DNA of 64,000 bases from Takakia lepidozioides (lineage: Eukaryota > Streptophyta > Takakiopsida > Takakiales > Takakiaceae). Shown here piece after piece: positions 11,345 through 21,905 of the stretch. A program made the translations under genes and the position numbers. How positions within the stretch are numbered: the first letter of the stretch is position 1; the number at the start of each line of letters is the position of its first letter. The stretch spans positions 34,224,001 to 34,288,000 of the forward strand of contig CM060731.1 in the NCBI GenBank assembly GCA_030704615.1. The letters are read 5' to 3'. The notes below the pieces were generated by a model that saw only the letters and a program-made list of their open reading frames with translations, was not told the origin of the DNA and did not search any database.

Positions 11345-12760
11345 AGAGAGAGAGAAGACTCCGGCCGAAGCCGGCGTACCTAAGAGCCACTTCGCCTTGC
11401 GGCTAATGCCCCCTTTCAGGGATGGGCCCTATAAAAAGAAAGGTGTCCTATGGGACACTGAGTGACTGTAGAAAGTAGGGGAGTCTATGGTACCCTGGGG
11501 TACCTAGGGTGCGTTTGAAGCGTCGGATTCCAGTTGGCGTTTGTTGGTGATAATAGCTGTGAGTGAACGGAGTGTCGTGAGGTGAATTGCTTTGAAGCAT
11601 TTGTGGATGGGAAGAGTGGGAATTTTGAAGTTATCATGTATATCATTGATACTGGCGTTATGAATGCCGCCTCGAGTACCGGCGGTGATGACGGTTAATG
11701 GGCCAGTTTTCCAGCCATACCGTCGGATTGCAAGGATAAGCGGGGCATATTTTTGACGTTTTTCTAAAATCGAGCCATTGGGGTAACGATCATGGCAAAA
11801 TGTGAATTCAATGAAATGAATGGTAAATTGTGGGATGGTGAGGTGGGGGGTAGGGTGTTAATGGGTAGGCCTTGTACAAGAAGTATGTCCGGGCAAAGCC
11901 TAGCAGGGCGTGAGCATGGTGATTGGGTACATATGCATGGTAGCAGCCAGGGTGTCACAGTGTGGTCGGGTGGCCGACCTTGGTAGGTACCAGCGTTTAT
12001 GAGCGAGAACCATCTGGTTTCAGCACGGTTTATAAAGAGCTTATGGAGATGCCAGACTGTCTGGTTGTGTCGCGTGATATGAAGGCCATGTATAATCGGG
12101 TGCGTACATTGGCTGAGGAGATGTGGCCAGGTGTCACGAGCTTGGTAAGAGACTTAACATAATGGGCAGTATGGGGATGGGAAAATATGCGGCCAGAAAA
12201 TATTTTTGCGCTGGTGACCCATGTATTGGGTGATCTGAATTTGAGTGTTTGTCGGATTTGTGCGTCAGTGGTAGCTTTGGTGAGCCAGAAATGATCTGAG
12301 AGTTTATGGTACAATACATTTGATTGAGTCCATTTTTGGATATGTACTTTGGTGTGGCTAATGGAGGCTGCAGCTTGTTTATTTGCTTCTCTAGTCAAAG
12401 TGGTCAGAAGGTTTCGGACTGGTCTGGGTACAGGGGGGTCCGGGACGGGGTGTATAAACTAGAAGGGTGGGTATGGGCGATGTGGATGGGGTCGGCTGTG
12501 GGTTCGATTGTGGGTTGAGAGGCACCGAGTTGAGCGAGTAGGTCTGCTTCTTCATTACCGTGAATGTCAGTGTGCGAGCGGACTTTGAGTAAATGGACTG
12601 GATGGTTTTTGGAAATGGCCCTTTGGACAATGGCGGCAATGAGGTTGCAGTCGGGGTGATGATGATGGGAAGTAGGGCGGGAGATGTGGTTTCGAATAAG
12701 AAATAGAGAGGTGAGGCTATCAGTGAAGATATAGTATTGGGGGGGGGGAGGCGTCCATGC
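11345..12760 (-). pseudogene. LINE-type polyprotein C-terminus with RNase H domain (nested in element 1)
   Basis: On the minus strand between about 12740 and 12500 a shifted frame reads YIFTDSLTSLFLIRNH ... LLKVRSHTDIHGNEEADLLA, a type I RNase H with the catalytic Asp and the GNEEAD signature. Downstream lies a long C-terminal extension (VQGLPINTLP, then FCHDRYPNGSILEKRQKYAP and GTRGGIHNAS near 11600-11770). The 3' end carries a GC-rich hairpin, CCGGC-TTCG-GCCGG, at about 11365-11378 and a short CT run. The upstream RT domain is not present. This is a 5'-truncated non-LTR retrotransposon, distinct from the L1 family further right. Confidence 0.55.
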
Positions 12761-13680
12761 TCAAAATACCCATAGTTGGAAGCACAAACAGTGTGCGGCA
12801 ACGCACACTGTTTGTGGCCCCTTCACTGCCTTTTTTATTATTTGAAAATCGGCCACTCAGGGCCAGTATGCCATGTTCAAATCACCCCTATTTGAGAGCT
12901 CAAATAGTGTGCGGCAACGCACACTATTTTTGGCCCCCACTTTGTCTGTTTTTTTTAATGTGGAAATGTGCCACATAGGGCCAAAATGTCATGTTCAAAT
13001 CAACCCTATTTGGAAGCTCAAGCAGTGTGCGTTGCCGCACACTGTCTGTGCCCCACTCTCTGCCTGTTTTTTGATTTGATAATCGGCCACTCAGGGCCAG
13101 TGTGCCATGTTCAAATCACCCATTATTGGAAGCTCAAACAGTGTGCAGAAACACACACTGTGTTTGGCCCCGTCTCTGTTTGTTTTTTGATGTGACATTG
13201 GGCCACATAGGGCCTGTCTGCCATGCTCAAAACATCATCATTTCTTGCCTCTCTCTTATATCAATTTGAATGAACAACCCTGCATGAGAAGATGCAAAGG
13301 GTGGCGGATGATAACCCTTTGGGGCAGGAGAAGGAGATCATTGTTGATGTGGACGATGAGTTCTATGAAAGCAAAGCCGTTGAGATGTTGGGGGGTCAGA
13401 AGGTACACTCTCAGCTTGTGGTGCAACCTAAGTTTGGAGATCGCACACTGTCTGAGCTTCCAATAAGGGGTGTTTACAAGCTGCCAGAGTGGCCGAAGGT
13501 GGCCGATTTTCTCATCAAAATCAAGCACAAAGGGGGGCTCAAGCAGTGTGCGTTGACGCACACTGTTTGAGCTTCCAATTAGGGGTGTTTACAAGCTGCC
13601 AGAGTGCCCCATGGTGGCCGGTTTTCACATCAAAAAACAAGCACAACGGGGGGCTCAAACAGTTTTTTTCCACTGTTTGC
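12757..13680. repeat. Hairpin-bearing tandem repeats in inverted blocks
   Basis: About five units of roughly 104 bp (12757-13220) each carry a near-perfect inverted repeat such as CAGTGTGCGGCAACGCACAC plus TG, a GTTCAAATCA-type block and a GGCCAC..AGGGCC block. After a spacer (about 13225-13440) similar units recur in the opposite orientation (13445-13680; GCACACTGTTTGAGCTTCCA). The open frames crossing the array are by-products of the repeats. Confidence 0.75.
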
Positions 13681-13689
13681 TTTTTCATG

Positions 13690-14870
13690 AGGCCAGCATC
13701 AATATCATCTTCGGCGTCTGTCTCTCCCTCGGATGCAGTCTCCTCCTCACCTGTTCTCGGATGTATGGGGGGTTGTTGTTCCTCTCCAAAATCCTGCTCT
13801 TGCATCGCCAACCTTTTCTCGTTTCCCTCTTCTTCCTCCTTTCCCTCTTCGTCTACTCTTTCTATCCTCACTCTATCTCTGGCTCTCTTCCTGTCCCTAG
13901 TGCTCGTAAAGTATACTGACTTCCTTCTCTTCTTCCTCCGGTGGAAGCAAGGGCTCCCCACGCTGCCTCTACAGGCTCCAGTTTGACGTTTGCAACAAGG
14001 GTTGCTTTGGAATGTATCAAAAATACAAATTGGACATTGTTAACCGTATTTGGATGCTCATCCATTTCTCCGTCTATGAATTATCCAAGAAAAAAAATGG
14101 TGGCACTTCCAATGCCGTTCCCTGTATACTTGTGATATATGTCAGATGTTCCTCGCCAGCTGCCAGTACACGACAGACTTTTTACATTCTTTGAAATTCG
14201 GAAGTGCCGTAAAAATCTATCTCGGGTCCAATTTCCAACGGTACTTGCACATTGGCAATAATTGTGATGCTTCATACATGCTGTCGAACGGCTTTTACTC
14301 ACCCATCCCTTCGTTATCCGAGGTGGAAACTCCAAGATAGAAGAGTTGGATATCTCTAAGCACTCAGCCCGCTCAGTACAATCAGTCATGACCTGCAGCT
14401 AGTGAATCATGGTTGTGCTTCCCATTCGTATTCCTTCTTGCCTTCATGTTATCAATTTACCTTATTTGATACTGAAGCATCAGATTGCTTCAGTATCTTT
14501 TTAGTTCCAGTTAATCATGCATTCATTCACAGCTTCACTCATGTCTCTCTACACAGTGTGCTTGTATCGAATAAGTATCAGATTACGATTTATCAGGTAC
14601 TAGGCCAATGTCAAAGTGATTCTAATCCGTCCTACAGTATCACTACAGCTCTCCATGAAATAAAGCATCTACTGTTCATCTCTCCTCCTACTCCGTGCTC
14701 TCGTTCTTGCTCTCCGCCTGATCTCCTCTCCTCCCTGACCAAAAAGCGCCCCCCCCCCCCGTGAAGTGTCCTTCTTTCCGTTGCCGCTCTCCTTATCTGC
14801 CCGCAAGCTGTTCTAACCACCTAACTAATTAACCGTCATCCCTCACAGTCGTTCCCTGCCAATGATAACT
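13690..14870. other. Unassigned interior of element 1
   Basis: 13690-13960 is a low-complexity stretch that reads on the minus strand as a basic/acidic run (RDRKRARDR, EEEEG). The remainder has no recognisable domain, LTR or RNA gene. A C-only run occurs at 14750-14760. Confidence 0.4.
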
Positions 14871-14881
14871 GTTCCCTATGT

Positions 14882-15030
14882 ACTGTGACAGGCTGTGTCA
14901 AGCTGTGACTGGCTGTGTAAGGCTGTGTCGGGCTGTGACTGGCTGTGTCGGCTGTGTCGGCTGTGCGAAGCTGTGGCGGGCTGTGTCGGGCTGTGTTGGG
15001 CTGTGTCGGCTGTGCGAAGCTGTGTCACCC
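14882..15030. repeat. GGCTGTG minisatellite
   Basis: About 15 degenerate GGCTGTGTC/GGCTGTGACT units of 7-11 bp. The same heptamer, on the other strand, builds the much longer array at 48110-48830 in the leader of element 2. Confidence 0.8.
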
Positions 15031-15204
15031 CCCGCCCCCCCTCCCCCCCCCCCTAAAGCCTGCTGCTGCCACCCCTAAGGCTCATGTTGGTCTCAGTCTG
15101 CACAAAAATTAAGGGTACCCCACAGAACCCGTAAAAGCGTCTAAGTCCCAAGCAGCCCTCTAACATTTACCCCTCCCCCTCTCAAAAAGTCGTGTCCTCA
15201 CGGT

Positions 15205-15476
15205 TTATTGTTTGGGATTAGCAAACCTTTGTGAGCGAGCACCCTTCTGACGGTGAGAGTCTCGTGAAGGACTCCGTGTGCGAGCCCGAGTCCTGTCACT
15301 GGTTGACGGAGATGATTGAGCACTACCTGGAAATGTCAGTCCCTCCTTTGGCTGATATCGAGGTAACCTCTCAGGCATAGGAGATCCCTGTCGTTTCTTC
15401 TCTGCCATCTGAATTGCATAATCCTCTGCCATGTCAAAAAAGTCCGCTGAAGAAACAATAGTATCAGAATCCTCGT
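15205..15476 (-). CDS. Hypothetical ORF fragment next to the 5' LTR of element 1
   Basis: Minus-strand open frame. Its upstream half reads through the LTR fragment. The part outside the LTR encodes DEDSDTIVSSADFFDMAEDY, an AEKKRQGSPMPERLPRYQPK stretch and an S/R-rich tail (RTRARTRSPSRDSHRQKG). It could be a gag N-terminus or an internal piece of another element. No known domain is recognised and expression is doubtful. Confidence 0.25.
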
Positions 15477-15625
15477 CCCCCCATGTCCCAAGTGAGGCTT
15501 GACACCTCACTTGACATATGAGACGAAATGAAGTCCCAACACACAAAATACAAATATAAATATCCAAAATGTTCTAATTAACTAGAAGTAGGTAATTCTA
15601 ATTAACCATGACTAAAACCAAGACA
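15477..15625 (-). repeat. 5' LTR fragment of gypsy element 1
   Basis: 149 bp nearly identical to the outer part of the 3' LTR (shared CCCAAGTGAGGCTTGACACC). Its outer end TGTCTTGG (minus strand) carries about 16 bp that the 3' LTR copy lacks. The inner LTR part and the primer-binding site are lost. Confidence 0.75.
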
Positions 15626-16300
15626 ATCATGAGACCAAGCTGGTGCATCCCTCCTCATCGATGAGGGCTTTCCAACGGTACCAAGCACGAGGGCTAGGGC
15701 CCCGATTGTCACCTGCAACTTACGCCACGATAACCACATCTAGTTTGCGAGTACTGGCATCCTTTCCTGATTTTGGTGTTGTCAACTTGGATTTGGGTCC
15801 AGCTGGACAAGATCACAATCCAGCAATCATGTCGTATTTCCTAGATTGGTACGGGTTGACAAATTATCGCGTCCTCAACAACGCCTCAAAGCTACACAAG
15901 AAAACAAAAGAAAACAAAACAATTTATATGAATTCTTGTGACCGAAAACATTTAAAATCCCAAATCTCCCACGTGAAGGGCCAATCATTGCTCTACGAAA
16001 GCCCACTTTGCTATATTTTGTGAAATTCCAGCGACCAAAAGTACTTGGAACTCAAATCTCCCACGTGAAGGGCCAATCATCGCTCCAGGAAAGCCCACTT
16101 TGCTATTTTTTGCGAATTTCCAACGACCAAAGTACTTGAAATTCCACATCTCCCACACCGCAGGTCCAAAAATCATGAGACCAAGTCGGTGCACCCCTCC
16201 TCATCGAGGGCTTTCCAATGGCACCAAACAGAAGGGCTGGGCCCCCACGGTTTGGGAGATCTCAACAACGCTACAAAACAAAACAAAACAAACAAAAATA
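15626..16300. repeat. R1 repeat, remainder of the target copy and copy 3
   Basis: 15626-15706 completes the R1 core split by element 1. About 200 bp of unrelated sequence follows, and then another full R1 copy (15930-16300) with the AAAAC-type tail at about 16274-16298. Confidence 0.7.
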
Positions 16301-16819
16301 AACTGCCTCGCTTCATATATTGATGCTTAGTCAAGACAAGATTACCTACTTCTAATGTCAAGGTCCAAGCTATTTAAGCGTTAAGGTAGTTGTAGACCCA
16401 AATGAATGCATAGTCATTTCTTTAAGGCATGCCCAATAAAGAGGAGTCAATTTTTTTTATAGAGTATACATATATGTTATATATTGGAATCATTAAGGTT
16501 TGATTCGTTTCGACATCATTGACTTATGCAATGTTGCCTATTCAATTGGACAACCCAATGATCATAATATGACGATGGTATGTTGACATTGCAGATTTGT
16601 CTACATTGACAAATGTTTGTATATTCGACATCGAACCTTCGAAAATGACTTGACCTTTTTTTCAATAGTTTTTGAATAATAAAAAATTCAGCATATTGTG
16701 TGTGTCTTACTAGTAACTTTCAGTCAGCTTTTATTTAACATGATTGTATAGGAAGACGAATTAATATGTAGGGGTGCAATTAGACCTCAACTTCCTTCGT
16801 GAAAACGTACAACAACAAT

Positions 16820-17305
16820 ATGGATGCCAAAAGTGTGTTTAAAACGGTGTTGATATTTCTATGTCTCCCAGCTTGTTGTCTCACAGCTCCCACAATCCCA
16901 GCTTGTTGTCTTCCTTATATCATCGGGAGTTGTTGTTTGTTTCAAATATATAGCCTAAATACAGTTAGATTCCCAAAGTTTCTATTTAGTCAGTCTGAGA
17001 CATACCATCTTGATCTGCTGGACTGCAATTTGATGCTATTCAAGTCAAGTACTGGGCAAACACTATGGAACAGCGGCACAGTTAATAAAGATTACAATTG
17101 TTACGCTTCTATGCAGGCTGATGGAAATTTGGTGGTTTACAATGGAAAAAAACGTGCGCTTTGGAGCACTGGTCCACATACTTGTCCACAAGGCCATGGA
17201 CAAGAATTCGTCCTTATGATACAAGATGATGGGAATCTTGTTATTTATTGCGTTGGTCCCTCAATGATCGATCCTGTATGGAGTACTGGAACTAATGGTG
17301 AATAG
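16820..17305 (+). CDS. Secreted bulb-type (GNA-like) mannose-binding lectin
   Basis: 161-aa intronless ORF. The ATG at 16820 is chosen because it directly precedes a signal peptide (MDAKSVFKTVLIFLCLPACC-LTA). The mature part is one B-lectin domain with a three-fold QxDxNxVxY pattern: the first site is degenerate (LDLLDCNLMLF), while the second (QADGNLVVY) and third (QDDGNLVIY) are intact, each followed by a W-S-T-G strand (ALWSTG, VWSTG). Cysteines around DYNCYAS and HTCPQG could form the usual disulfide. GNA-type lectins bind mannose glycans in the secretory pathway or apoplast and often act in defence or storage. No kinase or PAN domain follows, so it is a lectin-only protein. The N-terminal insert PACCLPYIIGSCCLFQ is unusually Cys-rich. 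It may be a functional gene, as no stop or frameshift is seen. Confidence 0.8.
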   Translation: MDAKSVFKTVLIFLCLPACCLTAPTIPACCLPYIIGSCCLFQIYSLNTVRFPKFLFSQSETYHLDLLDCNLMLFKSSTGQTLWNSGTVNKDYNCYASMQADGNLVVYNGKKRALWSTGPHTCPQGHGQEFVLMIQDDGNLVIYCVGPSMIDPVWSTGTNGE

Positions 17306-17354
17306 TAATATTGTAGAATGACTTGCAGATGCTAGTTCCAAATGCAGCTACTTG

Positions 17355-17729
17355 ATGATGATGATGAAAACATTTGAGATTTTTTGTCCAACAATTCGTA
17401 ACGAATTTCAGTTACCTCCACATAGCAATGCTCCAAATATTACTCTTGATTGGCTTTCTGTTAGTGATTTAGCGTCAGATGATGAGTTTTTGAATGACAG
17501 AGAGGTAGTTCTTCAACTTCCTAAATCTAATCCTCTGGTTTGTGGAATATATGATCCTCCGCTTTCTGAAGCAAACAAGGATCGTCCACTTGATTTCGGG
17601 AGGCGATTCCAACCGAATTGCAGAATGTCATTGCTGGCGGCGAACGGATTTAGAATTGATTTTAAGAGAACTGGCGTCGTAGGGTTTTTGTTGAGTGGCA
17701 AAATCTTTGCAAGTTTCATGGACAATTGA
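17355..17729 (+). CDS. Hypothetical protein downstream of the lectin
   Basis: An ORF of about 124 aa starts in an ATGATGATGATG run 50 bp after the lectin stop. It includes ITLDWLSVSDLASDDEFLND and FGRRFQPNCRMSLLAANGF. No domain is recognised. Codon use looks plausible and the frame is open, but it could be an exon or a chance frame in the lectin 3' region. Confidence 0.3.
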   Translation: MMMMKTFEIFCPTIRNEFQLPPHSNAPNITLDWLSVSDLASDDEFLNDREVVLQLPKSNPLVCGIYDPPLSEANKDRPLDFGRRFQPNCRMSLLAANGFRIDFKRTGVVGFLLSGKIFASFMDN

Positions 17730-19350
17730 GGAGCTCTACATGGAAGATATTAAAGACCCCATTGAGAAGTTGACTACATTTTTCCTTCAAGTAATGAAGG
17801 TTGACAACACTTTATATGCACCTGGCATGTAGTGCAATTTTCTTTGTGATTTATTGTTGTTCATTCATTCATTGCTTTGTAGGATTATGACAATATCTTA
17901 TTGTCATTGCAACATAGCTTCGCTGTTTAAAGCAGCAAGCAGAATAATTCACGCAAGAGAGGAGGCTGATGTTATAGCCACTGGTGCATGAGCTCCGCTG
18001 TGCCATTAAATATCTCTATGGATCCACGGTTTCATAAAGTAAATTAGATTGCCCTGTGGTGTGAAAAGAAGGGGCTCCACAAGCCCTGCTCTAGAGTTAG
18101 TCACTTGATCAGAGACACACCAAGCCCATCCTGCCACAGCGGAAAGGAAGACATAGGTAGGGTCAGGTAATCCACATAATCCTTGACAGCATGTGATTGC
18201 GTATGATCACTAGGCGCCTACATTGTCCCACAAAGTATCTCCAGCGGAGGCAATACATGGAGAACTGTCCATTACCTATCTTCATGGTTATTCCCATACC
18301 ACAATCAGCTGAACCACGCACATGTGCCTATCCGGCTCCCTCTCTCTCTCTCTCTTGCTCATTTTCTTTGCATTCCCTCTCTCTACTGGGTAAAATCTTT
18401 GTACTTCAACATCGAATTGATCATTACTCAACTGGAGGTTGCATCACCAGAGTGGGACATCACACTGAATGTTGAGAGTTGGCATCTGCCATGCATTAAA
18501 CTGACAAAGCGAGAGCTCTTCTGAATCTCTCTTTCACAAATTCTAATCCTTTGCATATATAATCTTTTTGCAGAACCTGAAAGGGACTACTCAAAACATG
18601 GACTAACAACAATGGATGTTATTGGGCGTGATCATGCCCTTTCCCTTTTCTCCATGAGAGGATTGACTAACAAACATAAACCTTATACCCTTGACTTGGC
18701 ATGAAGAATGAAATTCCAGTAAGGAAATGTGAATCAGAGCAGAACAAAGATAACCAACAAAATCTAGTAGCTGATAAATATAACCATAGTGCCAAGCTAT
18801 GAATGCACACAATCCCACTTCTTCTTCCTTCATAACATCAAGGTGTTCCACAGTCACATTGTTTTTACCCAAGAATAGGGTTCCATCTCCCACAATCTAT
18901 TCCCCATTCTCTCCTCCTACCATCCTCAACTCGTAACTCCTAAAATAGAAGAAACAGTTCATTGTCCTAATTCCAGGCCTAAATCCCCAAAACCACATGC
19001 CTGAGGAATTACTATGGGTACTGTCATAGCCGATGCTACACGCTCTTAATCCTGTCCGTAAAGCAGCCCCAACCCCCATTGTGGTCTCCTCTATCGTAAA
19101 AACCTGCTCTAAATTTTCTTTTGTACTTTTTAGGGCATTTTGAAGCAGAACTCCCCAGGATGCACAAGTGGCATGGAACCAGTCGTGCCATTGGGGGCAG
19201 GAGCATGGAACGGGTGGTTCCATTTCTGGAACCTCGTTGCCATAGGGAGATTAGTGGAACGCAATCTTGTCCCTTGGATGACATATCATCTAGGGTTGAT
19301 GTGAAGCCAGCCAGTCAGAGGGCGGAACCAGATGAGCAAATTTTTACGCA
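17730..19350. other. Intergenic, nothing recognised
   Basis: Only short frames without motifs. A small CT run lies at about 18342-18358. No transposon termini or RNA genes are seen. Confidence 0.5.
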
Positions 19351-19446
19351 GCGGAAAGTTCCTGCCCGCGGACTTTCCGCCGTTTGCGGGTATGCCCTCG
19401 GGCCCACCCTTAAACGGCGGAAAGTCCGTGGACAGGAACTTTCCGC
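19351..19446. repeat. Foldback element / long inverted repeat (MITE-like)
   Basis: A 96-bp segment has arms of about 40 nt (19351-19390 and 19407-19446) that are complementary at about 37 of 40 positions, ending GCGGAAAGTTCCTG and CAGGAACTTTCCGC. The loop is about 16 nt. No clear TSD flanks it. It could be a foldback MITE or a hairpin RNA source. Confidence 0.7.
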
Positions 19447-21900
19447 TATACATTAACGCAGCCGCAGAATGCAAAAACATAAATACCCGTCGAAATACTT
19501 AGAACTGCAAACAGCTCTCGAGAGCAGACACAAAATTCACTTGGTGTCAGCAGTCTTCATGCCTAACCCGCCATATTGTGGTTAGCCCACCGCTTGAGCA
19601 CAAATCCGCTGATCTGAGATAAAATCAGATGAACACACATTGCATACACCAAAGATGTATCCTCAACAAATTCATCCAGGCTCTCAAGCTCTATTGCCCA
19701 ACTTAAGTGCCAAAAACTTAGGGTTTCAACATGGAGGACATAGCTATATAGAACATCAAGGATCTGCACAGCCTCATCTTCGCACGCATAAGGCAAAACC
19801 AAGACGTAGAGATACACGGAGGCCCTGCCATTGTTTTACAGATATGAAGTTTTAGCTTGGACCACTCGAGGGATAAGTTACTCCATGCTGCATATGCATG
19901 CATACTAATGTAGTCACTGCTCAAGGCCAACATGTGCCCAATTGAGAACTAAAACCTTTCATGTTCCCATTAAGTCTCATGGGAACAACCCATGATATAA
20001 GGTTAAGGTCACTTTGGCCAACTTGATGCGTACTAGTCCCTACCCTGTCGGGCAGGGCCAACAAATTAGAACGGCAGGTGTATTCTGAGCTCCACATATT
20101 CACCCTATGGCCCCAAATGTGGGGCACCTTATAAATTGTCTTCGAGTTAAAAACAACAAAATTCACTATTGGTTTTTTCTTACCATAATAACTCTATTTT
20201 CACTAATTCTGGACTTTTAGCTTAAATCCAGACCAAATTAATATATCACTCAATTAAAATAAATTCAATATTATGATAAATGAATCAATGAACTTTGTGA
20301 AATTGCAGATGATGTCACACTAAAATTGTTGAGATGCTACTTAGAATGATCAAGAGAGAGAAACTTTGCATCATGTTGAAGTCAATGGAGAAAAATGTGG
20401 TCCAAGGACCTTACACCGTGTCAGGGCTCCAATTGGTGTGTTGTTCTCAGTCATGCTCCCTAGTATCCCCTTCCTCTTATATTTTGCCAAAGCAAGAGAG
20501 CCCATTGCTACGTGAGGCTTGTTTAAGATCACGAAAAAACAATTCAATTACTAAACTTATAACAGAGATAGTACTCAGGCTATTCAGAGTATTCAGACTT
20601 GAGATGTTTGTTGCTGCAAAACCAAAAACCATCTGGTTCTGGATTCGCATATTTTACAGATGTAGCTTCAGCATTTTGAGGATTGGTAGGATGCCCCTCC
20701 TTGATGGTTGAGTGATTGAATATTTGGATGACCATGGTCTTGACTTATCAATTTGCAGGCCCTGCACTCTCCTGCCTTCTCCAGTGAACATCTCAGCACA
20801 GTAATGCCATCTGGTTGTGCTTGTGGCTACAAGGGAACCTGCAGTGAGAGACAAGATTACTTTTGATGTACACTGAAGAGAATATTATATTTGTTCTTCC
20901 CCACATGCCTGAAGGTGTTAGCAAACACTAAACTGTCCTTGTAAGAACCATGGGTCAGGTCTGTTTGCATTCAGAGGATAGAAGCAGTATTTGACAGATC
21001 CTCTGACTGATGGTTTGTACTCTTGCTGGCATTTTCCCTGCCCAATACCAAACCCCTGAGCCAGTGGTGCTGAACTTGAAACTGCCGATTGTGACGAAGA
21101 GAACCTCACAAACTATCCAGTTGCGAGGGCTTAAGGTTGATTAGATGCCATGCAAGTGACATTACAAATGATATTAATCTCAGCTCTGTTATTGCAGATG
21201 TCTACTCTATGCAGTTACCTTCCGGTGCACTGCAATTTGAACCCCTGGAGAGAGATAATGTACCCATAAGACTTTGTTTGCCGTACCCTTAGTTTGGACG
21301 GAAACATAGGGTATAGAAACTACCTTTGGGCTCACTCCAGTAGTGTGACTTACCTTATAAAGAAAAGTAGTTCGAGCTTTCCAGATATCCTCTAGAAAAC
21401 CTTTCACACAAGCATCAATCTGCAGTGTGTAAGTAGCCCAAAAGCAAGGACCCCAACAGGGCCAGGGCTTTAGGCTCAGCCTCAAAATTATCAAACCTGG
21501 AGAGATAAACAGAGACAGAGAGAGGTCCAGCATTAGGGCAGATGATAGAACACCTTCCTGAGTTTGAAGCACTCCAGGGTTTTCATACCTGCAGGTGGGT
21601 GGCACAAAATTGTGGTGCTTGCATATCAGGACGCCATAATCACACCTCTACCCCATCTGATACTCATGACAACTGAGCAGTTGTACTTGTGCTCTGGTGT
21701 ACATGACAAAATTGCTGCTTTCCTACAGCAATTTCTCTGTAGCTGATGGTTTATAGAGCAAAGTCTATTAACTTCTGGTTGGGATCAAAAAATCTACAAG
21801 TAAGAAGGGGAGAGAGAGCGAGAGAGCTGCCAAAATGTGGAGTAAAGGTTGGTTGTACCTTAGAGATGACCACCAAAACCTTTTGCTAATAAAAAGATGC
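19447..21900. other. Intergenic, nothing recognised
   Basis: Moderately AT-rich DNA with scattered short frames. 21110-21900 is downstream of the LYRM9-like stop codon and may hold its 3' UTR. No further exon could be supported. Confidence 0.45.
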
Positions 21901-21905
21901 TTCTA

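Larger units (their letters stand above)
8254..15625 (-). mobile_element. Ty3/gypsy element 1 (RT/RH/IN/PHD, defective), TSD ATCA
   Basis: On the plus strand the element starts TGTCGTGC (8254) and ends AAGACA (15625), flanked by ATCA at 8250-8253 and 15626-15629. The empty site is visible in the flanking R1 repeat, other copies of which read CCAAAAATCATGAGACCAAG without interruption, so the boundaries are well supported. The coding strand is minus. From the right it shows a short 5' LTR fragment, unrelated or rearranged sequence, then part of RT, RNase H, integrase and a PHD finger, then a pyrimidine tract (the PPT complement) and the 3' LTR. No gag zinc knuckle, protease or methyltransferase is recognisable. 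The element is dead through truncation and frameshifts. It belongs to the same family as element 2. Confidence 0.85.

Noticed and set aside
11345-11395. CCGGC-CGAA-GCCGG hairpin followed by CTAAG as a Helitron 3' end
   Set aside because: The base after CTAA is G and not T, no TC-type 5' end or Rep/helicase was found, and the hairpin fits the 3' end of the RNase H LINE on the other strand.
13539-13961. 140-aa charged ORF as a nuclear protein gene
   Set aside because: Low-complexity K/R/E sequence that runs into the hairpin repeat; no domain.
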